From Candidatus Thiothrix anitrata (GTDB lineage Bacteria > Pseudomonadota > Gammaproteobacteria > Thiotrichales > Thiotrichaceae), in the NCBI RefSeq assembly GCF_017901155.1, contig NZ_CP072800.1, forward strand, positions 581,283-645,282: a stretch of DNA of 64,000 bases. Reading direction: 5' to 3'. Shown here piece by piece: positions 17,079-26,627 of the stretch. Position 1 is the stretch's first letter; every line of letters starts with the position of its first letter. The translations under genes were made by a program, and so were the position numbers. The notes under the pieces were generated by a model. That model saw nothing but the letters and a program-made list of their open reading frames with translations, made no database searches and had not been told where the DNA came from.

Positions 17079-17627
17079 ATGTCACAAGGTTATTACTTTC
17101 CACTGCTCTTTAGTGCTTGCCTGCTACTACTACAACCTTGGCAGGAAACCTTGTTATTTCAGCGCAACCTGATTGATGCGGGGCAAGTATGGCGGTTGTG
17201 GTCAGGCAATCTGGTGCATACCAATGGCTGGCATTTAGCTCTAAATCTTGGTGGCTTTTGGTTACTCGTCGGATTACACCTAACCCCGACCAAATCACGT
17301 ACTCTATTTTCACAAATACTTTTCATTGGCACAGGAGTTGGCCTAGGATTATGGTTTTTCTCGCCACAAATCGCTTGGTATGCAGGATTTTCCGGCATTT
17401 TATATGGCCTTTTCATGCTCAGCGGGATACGTTGCCTGCAACAGCGCGAGTGGCTGTTAGCCGCCATTTTACTGATTGGCATTGGCGGTAAAACCGTGTG
17501 GGACTGGCACACCGACTCCAGCATAACCGCGCAATGGATTGAGGCTCCGGTGATTTACGCCGCACATTTTTATGGCATGGGCTGCAGTTTACTGCTGGCA
17601 CTATTGCCCGCACCGAAAACCACCTGA
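17079..17627 (+). CDS. rrtA: rhombosortase (rhomboid-family intramembrane serine protease)
   Basis: A 182-residue, six-helix intramembrane protease. The rhombosortase branch of rhomboids cuts GlyGly-CTERM sorting tags from proteins that then leave through the type II system. Catalytic Ser105 lies in YAGFSGILYG and catalytic His163 in YAAHFYGMG; the 'RLWSGNLVHTNGWHLALNLGG' loop and helix are also typical. The gene is divergent from gspGHIJ, which supports the secretion link. comF follows with a one-base TGATG overlap. I did not find an obvious GlyGly-CTERM substrate in the window. Confidence 0.82.
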   Translation: MSQGYYFPLLFSACLLLLQPWQETLLFQRNLIDAGQVWRLWSGNLVHTNGWHLALNLGGFWLLVGLHLTPTKSRTLFSQILFIGTGVGLGLWFFSPQIAWYAGFSGILYGLFMLSGIRCLQQREWLLAAILLIGIGGKTVWDWHTDSSITAQWIEAPVIYAAHFYGMGCSLLLALLPAPKTT

Positions 17628-18283
17628 TGCTCACCAAACTACTGCACATTACCCACCACACCTTACAGCCTCAATGTGCTTTTTGCGAAGAACCGCGCCT
17701 GCCCGACTACCCACTTTGCCAAGGGTGTCACGACGACCTGCCTTGGCTGGCGGCGCAATACAATCACCCCATTCCCGGTTGTGACAACAGCATCAGCGCA
17801 TTCGCCTATCAAAGTCCGGTTAGCGCACTGTTACTCAGCGTTAAATTTGGCAAACGCCTGCGCGACCTCACCACATTAGGGGAACTCACCGCGACAGGCA
17901 TCCTGCCGCAAATCAGCCAAGTACCACAAGCAATTTTGCCAGTGCCACTACACTCGCAACGCTTACACGAACGTGGCTTCAATCAAGCCCTAGAGTTGGC
18001 ACGACCGCTTGCCAAACAATTGGGAATTCCGTTACTCACGCATCACGTCGTGCGCCATAAAGCTACCTTACGCCAAACCGAGCTGGACTCAACCCAACGC
18101 CAACAAAACCTACTACAAGCGTTTCGGCTGAACGCAGCACTACCCTACACCCGCATTGCTCTGTTTGATGATGTCATCACCACCGGCTCGACCTTGCAAA
18201 GCCTCGCACAACTGCTCCGCGCCAATGGAGTGGAATACATTGAAGCTTGGTCATGCGCACGCCCGATTCAACGTAGAGTCTGA
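17627..18283 (+). CDS. comF: ComF family phosphoribosyltransferase-like protein
   Basis: A 218-residue ComF/GntX-type protein associated with natural DNA uptake. An N-terminal zinc ribbon has the pairs CAFC and CQGC (about residues 17-41). The PRPP-binding loop IALFDDVITTGSTL is near residue 180, and 'VPLHSQRLHERGFNQALELA' precedes it. The start codon overlaps the rhombosortase stop. About 240 bp without a recognisable gene follow. Confidence 0.9.
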   Translation: MLTKLLHITHHTLQPQCAFCEEPRLPDYPLCQGCHDDLPWLAAQYNHPIPGCDNSISAFAYQSPVSALLLSVKFGKRLRDLTTLGELTATGILPQISQVPQAILPVPLHSQRLHERGFNQALELARPLAKQLGIPLLTHHVVRHKATLRQTELDSTQRQQNLLQAFRLNAALPYTRIALFDDVITTGSTLQSLAQLLRANGVEYIEAWSCARPIQRRV

Positions 18284-18523
18284 TGTTACACAGAATATTC
18301 TTGGAAAATTACCGGAATACGTACAACATAGATTATTAAGGAAAAGTTATTGCAGCGACTGCCGTTACCTGACGATTTGGGAGTGTTACTTCTATGCTTG
18401 CAACGTTAACTCCATACCTGTGAACTTACTCAACTTATACATAACCCACACGCCAAAACAGATGCTATGCGCCAAGGCTCATCAATGCTATAACAATAGC
18501 AATCTGAACGCTGGAGGAGGCGT

Positions 18524-19705
18524 ATGGAGCAAGTTAAGGATTCGGCAACCAGTTTATCGCAGCGACGGCGCACCATTGAAACGCAGTGGAGTCGCTTTGT
18601 TGCTGGCAGCCCCTTCGTGAAACGCGACGGTATCCGTGATGACATTATGTCGTCATGGCAGCGCAGTGCTCAACACATCCATCCGCTCCAAGTTCACGCG
18701 CCTGCTGACGATGAATATTCCACGCTGCAACGCTGGAAAGAATCCCAACTGTGCCTAGCCGCGCAACGCGAGCAAGAACAAATGATGCAACTTGCCCATG
18801 AAGGCGAGTTAGTCGCAGCCATTGCCGACCCGCAAGGGCGTTTGTTATGGACATTTTCCAGCCGTCACATGCGCAGCCGCGCAGAATCGGTCAACTTCAC
18901 CGCTGGCGGTTTGTGGGATGAAGCCTCGGTCGGCACGAATGCGGTGGGTTTGGCGTTGAAATTGCGGCGTTCTGTCACGGTGTTTTCGTCGGAACATTAC
19001 CTGCCGTTTGTGCATGATTGGGTGTGTTACGCCGCACCGATTACACATCCGCAATCCGGCGAAGTGCTGGGTGTGCTGGATATGTCTACCACATGGAATC
19101 GCCATACACCGTTGGGGCAAGCGGCTGTGACCGAGTTGGCGCGTGCGATTGGGCGATGCTTGCCGCAGCAGTTACCCCGCGCTGAATTGGAAATCCATGC
19201 ACTGGGGCAGCCCCGCATTCTGTTTAGGGGTAAGCCCTTGAGCCTGCCCATGCGCCAAGTGGAAATCCTTTGCCTGTTGGCCTTGAATCCGCAAGGTTTG
19301 AGTCTCGAAGGTTTCCACGCGGCGTTGTACGGCGATCAACCTATTTCCACCACGACGTTGAAAGCGGAACTGTCGCATTTGCGGCGTTTGCTGGATGGGC
19401 AAATCGGTTCGCGCCCGTACCGTTTGCAAATGCCGGTGTGGGCGGATTTCATTCAAGTCTGGCAAGCCTTGCGCCAGCAACAAAGCCAAGAAGCCTTTTC
19501 CTTATACCGTGGTTCGTTTTTGCCGCAATCCGCCTCACCAGAGCTGGAAGAATGGCGTTATTGCATTGATGCGGTAATGGGTAAAGCCATTGATTCCTGC
19601 CAAGACCCTAGCGTGCTGATGGGGCAATTGTGCCATAGCACCGGCGGTAGTGAGCTGGTGCGCGAACGGCTGGCGGAGTTGGTGTTACACCCCGTCAGAT
19701 TCTGA
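18524..19705 (+). CDS. GAF-domain transcriptional regulator with SARP/OmpR-like winged helix
   Basis: A 393-residue regulator. Residues about 38-215 match the AcoR-type sensory half: 'IRDDIMSSWQRSAQHIHPLQ', then a GAF domain with 'DEASVGTNAVGLALKLRRSVTV' and 'THPQSGEVLGVLDMS'. Unlike AcoR there is no sigma-54 AAA+ domain. Residues about 225-350 instead hold a winged-helix segment ('SLPMRQVEILCLLALNPQGLSLEGFHAALYGD') followed by 'STTTLKAELSHLRRLLDG', similar to SARP-type DNA-binding domains. ATG 18524 follows GGAGGAGG closely. The 3' end overlaps the convergent selO gene by 21 bp. The effector and target genes are unknown. Confidence 0.8.
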   Translation: MEQVKDSATSLSQRRRTIETQWSRFVAGSPFVKRDGIRDDIMSSWQRSAQHIHPLQVHAPADDEYSTLQRWKESQLCLAAQREQEQMMQLAHEGELVAAIADPQGRLLWTFSSRHMRSRAESVNFTAGGLWDEASVGTNAVGLALKLRRSVTVFSSEHYLPFVHDWVCYAAPITHPQSGEVLGVLDMSTTWNRHTPLGQAAVTELARAIGRCLPQQLPRAELEIHALGQPRILFRGKPLSLPMRQVEILCLLALNPQGLSLEGFHAALYGDQPISTTTLKAELSHLRRLLDGQIGSRPYRLQMPVWADFIQVWQALRQQQSQEAFSLYRGSFLPQSASPELEEWRYCIDAVMGKAIDSCQDPSVLMGQLCHSTGGSELVRERLAELVLHPVRF

Positions 19706-20713
19706 GATGAGCGCAGCGTAATGGCGTAGGTATTCCGGCTCATACCCCAGCAAAGCACTGCGTAACGCATCCGCCGTAATCAGCGGGGAAAGTGCCCGCG
19801 CCAGCACATTGCAGTTCCACAAACCCACCACGGGTTGCTGCCCGAAGGCATAACGCCCATGCTCATCGTCCGGGTGGCTGACACACAGAGGATCACGCGC
19901 CGGGGTAAACGTGCTTGCGCCCACATCCAAGGTGATGCCGAGGATCGACTGGTTATCGGTATTCATCACCCCATGCACAAACCCCACCGCCTGCCAATGC
20001 GCAATCAAGCGAGCGGTGCGCAACACCACCTCGCGGAAAAACGCTGCATAACACGCCTCCCCTTCCGCCGCACACGCCGGGAAATGACAGGCAATCACAT
20101 GATCCGCCAACTGCCGCAACGCCGCTGGGTTTTTCTGGAAGAAATAGTTTTCAAACGTGCCGAAACGCACATGGCTGGGGACAATGCGCGTCACCATCGC
20201 TATCGGCTCAAAGCCTTGCCGGTACACCTGCTGGCTACCGGAAGTAACGCACAAACACCGCGCGGTCGGCACACCCAAAGCCGCCAACTGTTCCGTGGTA
20301 TCGAATTCGTGCAGGCATTCACGTAACCCCGCCCGCCCATCGGCAGTCCGCGCATACGGCGTTTTGCCAACACCTTTCAGGTAAAGGTCAACGATGCCGT
20401 CCGGTGTTTCCACCTCGCCCAGCAATACCGCACGACCATCCCCCAAGAACGGGTTGAAATGCCCAAACTGATGCCCCGCATAATCCTGCGCCAATGGCTG
20501 CATCCCCGGCAACAGCGTATTGCCACTGAAGACTTGCAGGAATAAGTCCGTATTCACCTCATTCGCGTGCAAACCCAACTGCTGCACCACGTCGGCGTTG
20601 CTGCACACCAGCGTCGGGTTTTCCAGCCCCTGCGGTTGGAATTCGCTGTAAAAGTGCGCCCCAAAAGCATGGAAGCGATTGCGGAAAATGAGGTCGTGGA
20701 GGTGTTTCAACAT
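19685..20713 (-). CDS. selO: SelO/YdiU pseudokinase-like AMP-transferase, C-terminally short
   Basis: SelO proteins transfer AMP from ATP to Ser/Thr/Tyr of targets and normally have about 480 residues; this copy has 342. The N-terminal core is intact: 'YAGHQFGHFNPFLGDGRAVLLGE', 'LKGVGKTPYARTADGRAGLRE', 'GVPTARCLCV', and the active-site region 'GFVHGVMNTDNQSILGITLD'. The usual metal motif DYGPFG reads DVGAST here. The frame stops shortly after 'LLGYEPEYLRHYAALI', losing about 130 residues of the family's C-terminus, and the stop lies within the convergent regulator gene. It may be a short functional variant or a decaying gene. Confidence 0.83.
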   Translation of the reverse strand: MLKHLHDLIFRNRFHAFGAHFYSEFQPQGLENPTLVCSNADVVQQLGLHANEVNTDLFLQVFSGNTLLPGMQPLAQDYAGHQFGHFNPFLGDGRAVLLGEVETPDGIVDLYLKGVGKTPYARTADGRAGLRECLHEFDTTEQLAALGVPTARCLCVTSGSQQVYRQGFEPIAMVTRIVPSHVRFGTFENYFFQKNPAALRQLADHVIACHFPACAAEGEACYAAFFREVVLRTARLIAHWQAVGFVHGVMNTDNQSILGITLDVGASTFTPARDPLCVSHPDDEHGRYAFGQQPVVGLWNCNVLARALSPLITADALRSALLGYEPEYLRHYAALISESDGV

Positions 20714-20977
20714 TCAACTAGCGGTGGGGTCGCCCTTGTTAGCGCGGTGAATCTCACGCTGCATAAAGCCGTAAAGCCCCTCCACTTTTTCGCGTGCCCA
20801 CGGGGTTTTGCGCAAAAACTTCAGGCTGGATTTAATGCTGGGGTCGATGCTGAAACAACGCAGAGGAATGCGTTCCGCCAATTCCGCCCAACCAAAATGT
20901 GCCACCAGCGCGGTGAGTATCGCCTCCAGCGTGAGGCCGTGCAGAGGATTGTTGCGTTGCTTGAGGTCGTTGGACAT
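20714..20977 (-). CDS. VF530 family (DUF2132) small DNA-binding protein
   Basis: About 87 residues matching the VF530/DUF2132 family almost throughout: '[22 protein letters not shown]', '[37 protein letters not shown]'. The structural family is a compact double-stranded-DNA binding fold; cellular role is unclear. ATG 20977 is preferred; a TTG 24 bases earlier is also in frame, and no clear Shine-Dalgarno decides. Its TGA is followed immediately by the selO ATG. Confidence 0.88.
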   Translation of the reverse strand: MSNDLKQRNNPLHGLTLEAILTALVAHFGWAELAERIPLRCFSIDPSIKSSLKFLRKTPWAREKVEGLYGFMQREIHRANKGDPTAS

Positions 20978-21082
20978 GCGTGTTCGCCGTATCGGGGTCA
21001 AGGCTGTGATTATGGCGGGTATCCTATGTGCCCGCTACACAAACCGCCATTTTGCGGCTGATTCGTAATGACGAATTGGTAA

Positions 21083-21457
21083 CTATGCTGCTTCTGCCAC
21101 CAAGGTGAAATCCGCATGAATTGCATCGAAAGGAACATAAACACCGCCAGCATCCTGCTCCACAATATTGTGTTCAATCAGGATTTTGATGTCGTCATGC
21201 ACACGGCGTACATCGCGTTGCACCTGTCTTGCCAGTTCACGGATACTGGTTTTACCCAGCCTTTGCAGCTTGACCACCAAATCCCAGCGGCGGGAGTTGA
21301 TGACATCAAAGAACATACCGGGGGAGGTGAAAGTCAGGTATTCGCCTGCGTACTCGCCTTTACCCCAAGCATCCAGAAAACGGGCAGCGGAGGCTTGCAT
21401 GGCCTGCTCTTCGGTGAGGATTTTGATTTCGAGGGTGCGTTTAGTCTTGGTTTGCAT
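21083..21457 (-). CDS. antitoxin-like HTH protein (HVO_A0114 family), partner of TumE-type toxin
   Basis: About 124 residues with a winged helix-turn-helix in the middle: 'RRWDLVVKLQRLGKTSIRELARQVQRDVRRVHDDIKILIEHNIV'. This family is typically the DNA-binding antitoxin next to DUF6516/TumE toxins. The start is ATG 21457, preceded by AAAGGAG at 8 bases, and overlaps the toxin 3' end by 17 bases. Toxin first, antitoxin second is the gene order. Confidence 0.82.
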   Translation of the reverse strand: MQTKTKRTLEIKILTEEQAMQASAARFLDAWGKGEYAGEYLTFTSPGMFFDVINSRRWDLVVKLQRLGKTSIRELARQVQRDVRRVHDDIKILIEHNIVEQDAGGVYVPFDAIHADFTLVAEAA

Positions 21458-21743
21458 AGTATTGTCTCCTTTGCTCCCGTACATCGGTCATGAAATCTTC
21501 AATCAGCTTTTGGATCGTGGTGAAGGGGTACGCCTCTTCCCGTTCGCTGTAATGCCGATGATCTCCCTTGGGACGTTCGTTGTCATAACCGACAATCCGC
21601 TCACCGGGCAGGCCGAAGAACAGGCGGTATTTGTATAGATGCTCGCTACCTGCTACGGGTTGCGGCACTTCCCATATCACCATTTCCTGTATGTAGCCGC
21701 CTTCGTAAACGGTACGGTCTTTGAGTATGCGCTTGGCTTTCAC
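21441..21743 (-). CDS. TumE-family (DUF6516) toxin
   Basis: About 100 residues, family pattern 'KRILKDRTVYEGGYIQEMVIWEVP', 'YKYRLFFGLPGERIVGYDNERPKGDHRH' and a C-terminal 'TTIQKLIEDFMTDV'. DUF6516 proteins are the toxin part of TumE-type modules. I choose GTG 21743 because family members begin with M-K-A-K; the frame opens 12 codons earlier at TTG, and no good ribosome binding site is visible for either. The IS element ends 76 bp upstream. Confidence 0.8.
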   Translation of the reverse strand: MKAKRILKDRTVYEGGYIQEMVIWEVPQPVAGSEHLYKYRLFFGLPGERIVGYDNERPKGDHRHYSEREEAYPFTTIQKLIEDFMTDVREQRRQYYANQD

Positions 21744-21819
21744 GTTGACATTATGACAACAACCAAGCTTAAGTAACAACTACTATTTGGTATTTACTTG
21801 CATAATAAACTGTGAAAGT

Positions 21820-23603
21820 GCAGCGATTCAGAACATAACTATTCGCCTCACTGATCAATGATTTAAGGGGTTTTGGTCTTTTATTTTTCCGGCTATTGTG
21901 GCAAAAGGTGGGTATTTTCCAATCATTCCAACCCCTACTACAAAGTGAAACTCATGAAAAAACCCCACCAGCCAAACAGCGTAGCCGTTTAAGCCCACGT
22001 CAGGCAAGCAAAATTAAGCAGCGCGACGTATCAGCCCAAAAGCGTGTCATTGCCGCGCAGCAGCGCAAAAAAACCGCCTTGGTGTATGAAATGCACCGCA
22101 CCATCTTCCAACACTTCCCCCACCTTCTGGATTGGATGCGCCAAGTGGATGACCGCCGCAAGAAAGCCTCGGATTATGAACTGGCAGCCCACCTGACAGC
22201 TTGTCTGGCCTTGTTTTTGTTTAAGTCCGAATCGCGTAACCAATACAATCACTACCGTGGTGATGCGCAGTTTGCGGAGAACTACCAACGCCTGTTTGGG
22301 TTTGCGATGCCACATGGCGATTCGGTGCATAACGTGATGGCGCAGTTGAATGAAGACCAGATTGAACACCTCAAACACCAAATGGTGCAGGTACTGCTCC
22401 GGCGCAAGACGTTCCACGGCAGCCGTTACCGGGGGAAATGGTTCTTGGTGGCGGTCGATGCCAGCGGTGTGGGGAGTTATGCCCATCAGCGTGATGCGCA
22501 ATGCCTGCACCGCACTAGCAAAACGGGCAAGATCACTTACTTTCACACCGTCCTCGAAGCTCGGCTGGTCACTGCGGGTGGTTTCAGCGTCTCCATTGCC
22601 AGCCAGTGAATTGAGAACCCGGAAGGGACGGACTATGACAAGCAAGATTGTGAACGCAAGGCATTTACCCGGCTGGCAACGAAGCTGAAGCAGATCTACC
22701 CGCGCTTACCGATCATGATCCTTGCCGATGGCCTTTACCCCTATGAAGGCTTCTTCAACACCTGCAAGGCGAATGGCTGGGCTTACTGCGTCACTTTCAA
22801 GGACGGCAACTTGCCCAGCGTCTGGGAGGAAGTTCGCAGTCTGATGCCCTTGCAAGGTGCCAACACCCACCAAGAAATCCGCCATCAGCCCAGTGGGGCA
22901 ACGACACAGCAAGCCTTCCGCTGGGTGGAGGGTGTGGATTACCAAGGCCATACCTTGCAGTGGCTGGAGTGCCGGGAAACCTTCACCCCCAAGGCAACAG
23001 CGGACAATACCTCCGCTCCATCTAGCAAAATCACCCATTTTGTTCACCTCACCGACTTACCCGTGAATTGGCGCAACATTGCCGCTACCAGCCACAGTGG
23101 GCGGTTGCGCTGGAAGATCGAAAACGAAGGCTTCAATACCCTCAAAAATCAGGACTATGGCATGAAGCACCAATATGCCCGCAAAAGTTACCGCGCCCTC
23201 AAGAATTATTTCCAGTTTATGCAGATGGCACATCTGATTCACCAACTGATGACGCTCACCACCCGCTTCAAGGAAAGCTTTCTGAGCGGTCAAAACCATC
23301 CGACCCTGAAAAACCTGTGGCGCGACTTGATCGCCGCCATGCAATGGGGGGAGCTGGACACGCAGGAATTGGAACACGTTGCGGGTACATGCGCCCAATT
23401 CCGTTTCAGTACTTAAACGCCGAAAGGGAAACCCAACCCTAACGCTTGGGAAAATCTGCTAACCCAAAGGAGAACAACACCAATAAACAGTGTATGAATC
23501 GAAATCTGTTAATCACCTATCAATCGGGGGAGGCTGGAGTATGCTCGTGATAAATTAACGGGATAGGGGAGATCCGCTTTTTTAGGATGTTCTGAATCGC
23601 TGC
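21820..23603. mobile_element. insertion sequence, about 1.78 kb, 17-bp terminal inverted repeats
   Basis: GCAGCGATTCAGAACAT at 21820-21836 is repeated in inverted orientation at 23587-23603 with no mismatch. Between them lies one DDE-transposase gene broken by a stop. No target-site duplication is obvious (flanks are ...GAAAGT and TAAACGG...), which suggests an old insertion or a short or decayed duplication. I cannot assign the IS family firmly; the transposase resembles IS4-like or ISNCY elements. It lies between the TumE module and gatA. Confidence 0.85.
21896..23416 (+). pseudogene. DDE transposase interrupted by one in-frame TGA
   Basis: Two halves in the same frame (21896-22609 and the remainder to 23416) are separated only by TGA at 22607-22609; the sequence between them stays open and reads on ('IENPEGTDYDKQDCERKAF'). 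The triad is otherwise intact: Asp in FLVAVDASGVGSY, Asp in IMILADGLYPYEG, and Glu in RWKIENEGFN, the last in a Y/R-E-K-like context typical of IS4-type folds. One nucleotide change (for example TGG to TGA) would explain the break. The start codon is uncertain (TTG 21896 or later). Probably inactive unless read through. Confidence 0.85.
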
Positions 23604-23629
23604 TAAACGGCGGGATAGTTGCCCCCGAT

Positions 23630-23657
23630 AAGCGGCTTGCCTTATAGTAAGCCGCTT
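23630..23657 (+). promoter_or_regulatory. hairpin in the gatA leader
   Basis: AAGCGGCTT (23630-23638) and AAGCCGCTT (23649-23657) make a perfect 9-bp stem with a 10-base loop, 52 bp before the gatA ATG and just outside the IS right end. No strong U-tract follows. It could be a terminator remnant or leader structure. Confidence 0.45.
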
Positions 23658-23709
23658 GTTGCATGGTTATTGCTTACCCCCTGCCGGGACTATAAAAACT
23701 GGAGAACGC

Positions 23710-25182
23710 ATGTCCAACCCAATTCATACCCTATCGCTGAAGGAACTTCGCGATGGGATTCATTCAGGGCAATTTTCTGTCATGGAAGCTACCGATGCGT
23801 ATCTCAATCGTATCGGACGTTTTAACCCTGAACTTAATGCCTATATCACCGTTACGGCTGAAACCGCTCAAGCGCAAGCCGTCGCTATTGATAACCGCAT
23901 TCGCCAAGGCGAGTTGAGCGGGGCAATGGCGGGCGTGCCTTACGCGCTGAAAGATTTATTTTGCTCGCAAGACGTGCGTACCACTTGCGCCTCCAATATG
24001 TTGAGCAACTTCATTGCGCCTTACGATGCTCACGTTGCTGCAAAACTCAAAGCTGCTGGCGGTGTATTGCTCGGCAAAAATAATATGGACGAGTTTGCGA
24101 TGGGTTCGTCCAATGAAACCTCGGCGTTCGGTAATGTGCGCAACCCGTGGGATACCGATAAAGTACCCGGTGGCAGTTCCGGCGGTGGTGCGGCAACGAT
24201 TGCGGCACGTTTAGCCCCAATGACATTGGGCACTGATACAGGCGGTTCGATTCGCCAACCTGCGTCGTTTTGTAATATCACCGGGATTAAACCGACTTAC
24301 GGGCGCATTTCGCGTTACGGCATGATTGCGTTTGCCTCCAGTTTGGATCAATGCGGGCCAATGGCTGCTTCGGCGGAAGATTGCGCGATTACTCTGAACG
24401 TAATTTCCGGTTTGGATGAACGTGATTCCACCAGCGTTGACCGTGCCGTACCGGATTACACCGCAACCTTGAACGATTCCATCGCGGGCTTGCGTATCGG
24501 TTTGCCGAAGGAATTCTTTGCCGAAGGTTTGAATCCGCAAGTGGCGGAAGTCATCGAAAAAGCGGTCAAAGAGTTTGAAGCCAAGGGCGCGATCATTAAA
24601 GAAGTGACCCTGCCGAATAGCCACTTAGCCGTTCCGGTGTATTACGTGGTTGCTCCGGCGGAATGTTCCTCGAACTTGGCGCGTTTTGACGGGGTGCGTT
24701 TCGGGCATCGTTGCAGTAATCCACAAGACCTGAAAGATTTGTACGAGCGCAGCCGTTGGGAAGGTTTCGGTGCGGAAGTGAAACGCCGCATTATGATCGG
24801 TACTTACGCGCTGTCGTCGGGTTATTACGACGCTTACTATCTGAAAGCGCAGAAAATTCGCCGCCTGATCCAACAAGATTTCGTCGAAGCCTTTAACGAA
24901 GTTGATGTGATTATGGGGCCGTCTTGCCCGACCACGGCATTTGGCATTGGGGCAAAAACGGACGACCCGATTTCAATGTACCTCGAAGATTTGTACACCA
25001 TTCCGGTCAGTTTGGCAGGTTTGCCGGGGATGACGTTCCCGGTCGGTTTTGCGGCGGATGGTTTGCCGGTTGGCATCCAATTGGTCGGCAATTATTTCGA
25101 GGAAGCGCGGATGTTAAACATTGCGCATCAATACCAACAATGGACAGGCTGGCACAAACAACTGCCAACCGCGTTCGCGTAA
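23710..25182 (+). CDS. gatA: Asp-tRNA(Asn)/Glu-tRNA(Gln) amidotransferase subunit GatA
   Basis: Amidase subunit (490 residues) of GatCAB, which releases ammonia from glutamine to convert misacylated Glu-tRNA(Gln) or Asp-tRNA(Asn). The Ser-cisSer-Lys triad is visible: Lys in PYALKDLFC, Ser in [14 protein letters not shown], and the cis-Ser in the Gly/Ser loop [11 protein letters not shown]. Start ATG 23710 follows GGAGAA; the open frame extends 18 codons further without a site. First gene of an A-B-C operon, 12 bp before gatB. Confidence 0.96.
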   Translation: MSNPIHTLSLKELRDGIHSGQFSVMEATDAYLNRIGRFNPELNAYITVTAETAQAQAVAIDNRIRQGELSGAMAGVPYALKDLFCSQDVRTTCASNMLSNFIAPYDAHVAAKLKAAGGVLLGKNNMDEFAMGSSNETSAFGNVRNPWDTDKVPGGSSGGGAATIAARLAPMTLGTDTGGSIRQPASFCNITGIKPTYGRISRYGMIAFASSLDQCGPMAASAEDCAITLNVISGLDERDSTSVDRAVPDYTATLNDSIAGLRIGLPKEFFAEGLNPQVAEVIEKAVKEFEAKGAIIKEVTLPNSHLAVPVYYVVAPAECSSNLARFDGVRFGHRCSNPQDLKDLYERSRWEGFGAEVKRRIMIGTYALSSGYYDAYYLKAQKIRRLIQQDFVEAFNEVDVIMGPSCPTTAFGIGAKTDDPISMYLEDLYTIPVSLAGLPGMTFPVGFAADGLPVGIQLVGNYFEEARMLNIAHQYQQWTGWHKQLPTAFA

Positions 25183-25194
25183 GGAGGTCGGCAC

Positions 25195-26625
25195 ATGGAA
25201 TGGGAAACCGTCATCGGGCTGGAAATCCACGCCCAACTGTCTACTAAGAGTAAAATCTTTTCGGGTTCATCCACTGCGTATGGTGCAGAACCTAACACCC
25301 AAGCCAGCTTGATTGACTTGGGAATGCCGGGTGTATTGCCCGTGTTGAATAAAGAAGCCGTCCATATGGCGGTGAAATTCGGCTTGGCGATTGACGCACA
25401 CCTCGCGCCACGTTCGGTGTTTGCCCGCAAAAACTATTTCTACCCCGACTTGCCGAAAGGCTACCAAATCAGCCAATACGAATTACCCATCGTTGGCATT
25501 GGTCACATGGATATTGAGCTGGAAGACGGCTCAATCAAACGTATTGGCGTAACCCGTGCGCATTTGGAGGAGGATGCGGGTAAATCCCTCCACGAAGATT
25601 TCCAAGGCCAAACCGGGATTGACTTAAACCGTGCGGGTACGCCATTGCTGGAAATCGTGTCCGAACCGGATATGCGTAACGCCAAAGAGGCGGTTGCATA
25701 CATAAAGAAATTGCACGCACTGGTGCGTTACTTGGGTGTGTGCGACGGTAATATGCAGGAAGGCTCATTCCGTTGCGATGCCAACGTGTCGGTACGTCGC
25801 CCCGGTGCGGAATTTGGCACGCGCGCGGAAATCAAGAACCTGAACTCATTCAAGTTCATTGAACGCGCTATCAATCATGAAGTTGAACGCCAAATCGACA
25901 TTATCGAATCCGGCGGCAAAGTGGTACAGGAAACCCGTTTGTACGATCCTGATCGCAACGAAACCCGCTCAATGCGCAGCAAGGAAGACGCAAACGACTA
26001 CCGCTATTTCCCCGACCCGGATTTGCTGCCGGTGGAGTTAACCCCGGAATTCATCGAAGCGGTGCGGGTAACCTTGCCAGAATTGCCGAATGCGAAAAAA
26101 GGGCGTTTCATGGATGCGTACAAGCTCAGTGCTTACGACGCGGATATGCTGACCCAAAGTCGCGATGTGGCGGATTACTTTGAAGCTGTTGCCCAAGCCT
26201 GTGGCGATGCCAAACTTGCCGCCAACTGGGTAAATGGCGAACTCGCCGCCGCTTTGAATCGCGCAGGTATCGAATTAGCTGACGTGCCAGTCACGGCGGA
26301 TGCTTTCGCAGGTTTACTCAAACGCATTCTGGATAACACCATTTCCGGTAAAATTGCCAAAGAAGTGTTCGACGCAATGTGGAATGGCGAGGGCGATGCC
26401 GACACCGTTATCGACAAAAAAGGCTTGAAGCAAATCACCGACACGGGCGCGATTGAAGCCATGATCGACGAGATTATCGCCGCTAACCCTAAGCAAACCG
26501 AAGAATACCGTGCGGGTAAAGACAAGCTGTTCGGTTTCTTTGTCGGTGCGGCAATGAAAGCATCTAAAGGCAAGGCGAACCCTGATCGGGTCAACGCCAT
26601 CCTCAAACAGAAATTGGCAGGTTAA
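25195..26625 (+). CDS. gatB: Asp/Glu-tRNA amidotransferase subunit GatB
   Basis: The tRNA-binding and kinase-like subunit of GatCAB, 476 residues. Motifs: '[23 protein letters not shown]', '[14 protein letters not shown]', '[18 protein letters not shown]', '[12 protein letters not shown]', and the C-terminal YqeY-like helical domain that grips the tRNA ('[34 protein letters not shown]'). It phosphorylates the glutamyl or aspartyl group before amidation. AAGGAGG lies 7 bases before ATG 25195. Confidence 0.97.
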   Translation: MEWETVIGLEIHAQLSTKSKIFSGSSTAYGAEPNTQASLIDLGMPGVLPVLNKEAVHMAVKFGLAIDAHLAPRSVFARKNYFYPDLPKGYQISQYELPIVGIGHMDIELEDGSIKRIGVTRAHLEEDAGKSLHEDFQGQTGIDLNRAGTPLLEIVSEPDMRNAKEAVAYIKKLHALVRYLGVCDGNMQEGSFRCDANVSVRRPGAEFGTRAEIKNLNSFKFIERAINHEVERQIDIIESGGKVVQETRLYDPDRNETRSMRSKEDANDYRYFPDPDLLPVELTPEFIEAVRVTLPELPNAKKGRFMDAYKLSAYDADMLTQSRDVADYFEAVAQACGDAKLAANWVNGELAAALNRAGIELADVPVTADAFAGLLKRILDNTISGKIAKEVFDAMWNGEGDADTVIDKKGLKQITDTGAIEAMIDEIIAANPKQTEEYRAGKDKLFGFFVGAAMKASKGKANPDRVNAILKQKLAG

Positions 26626-26627
26626 TA

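Noticed and set aside
18156..18620. Open frame spanning the comF end and regulator start
   Set aside because: It overlaps two clear genes in other frames and carries no family pattern.
21806..21819. Target-site duplication for the IS (TAAAC near both ends)
   Set aside because: TAAAC occurs directly after the right end but is 9 bases away from the left end, so it is not a proper duplication.
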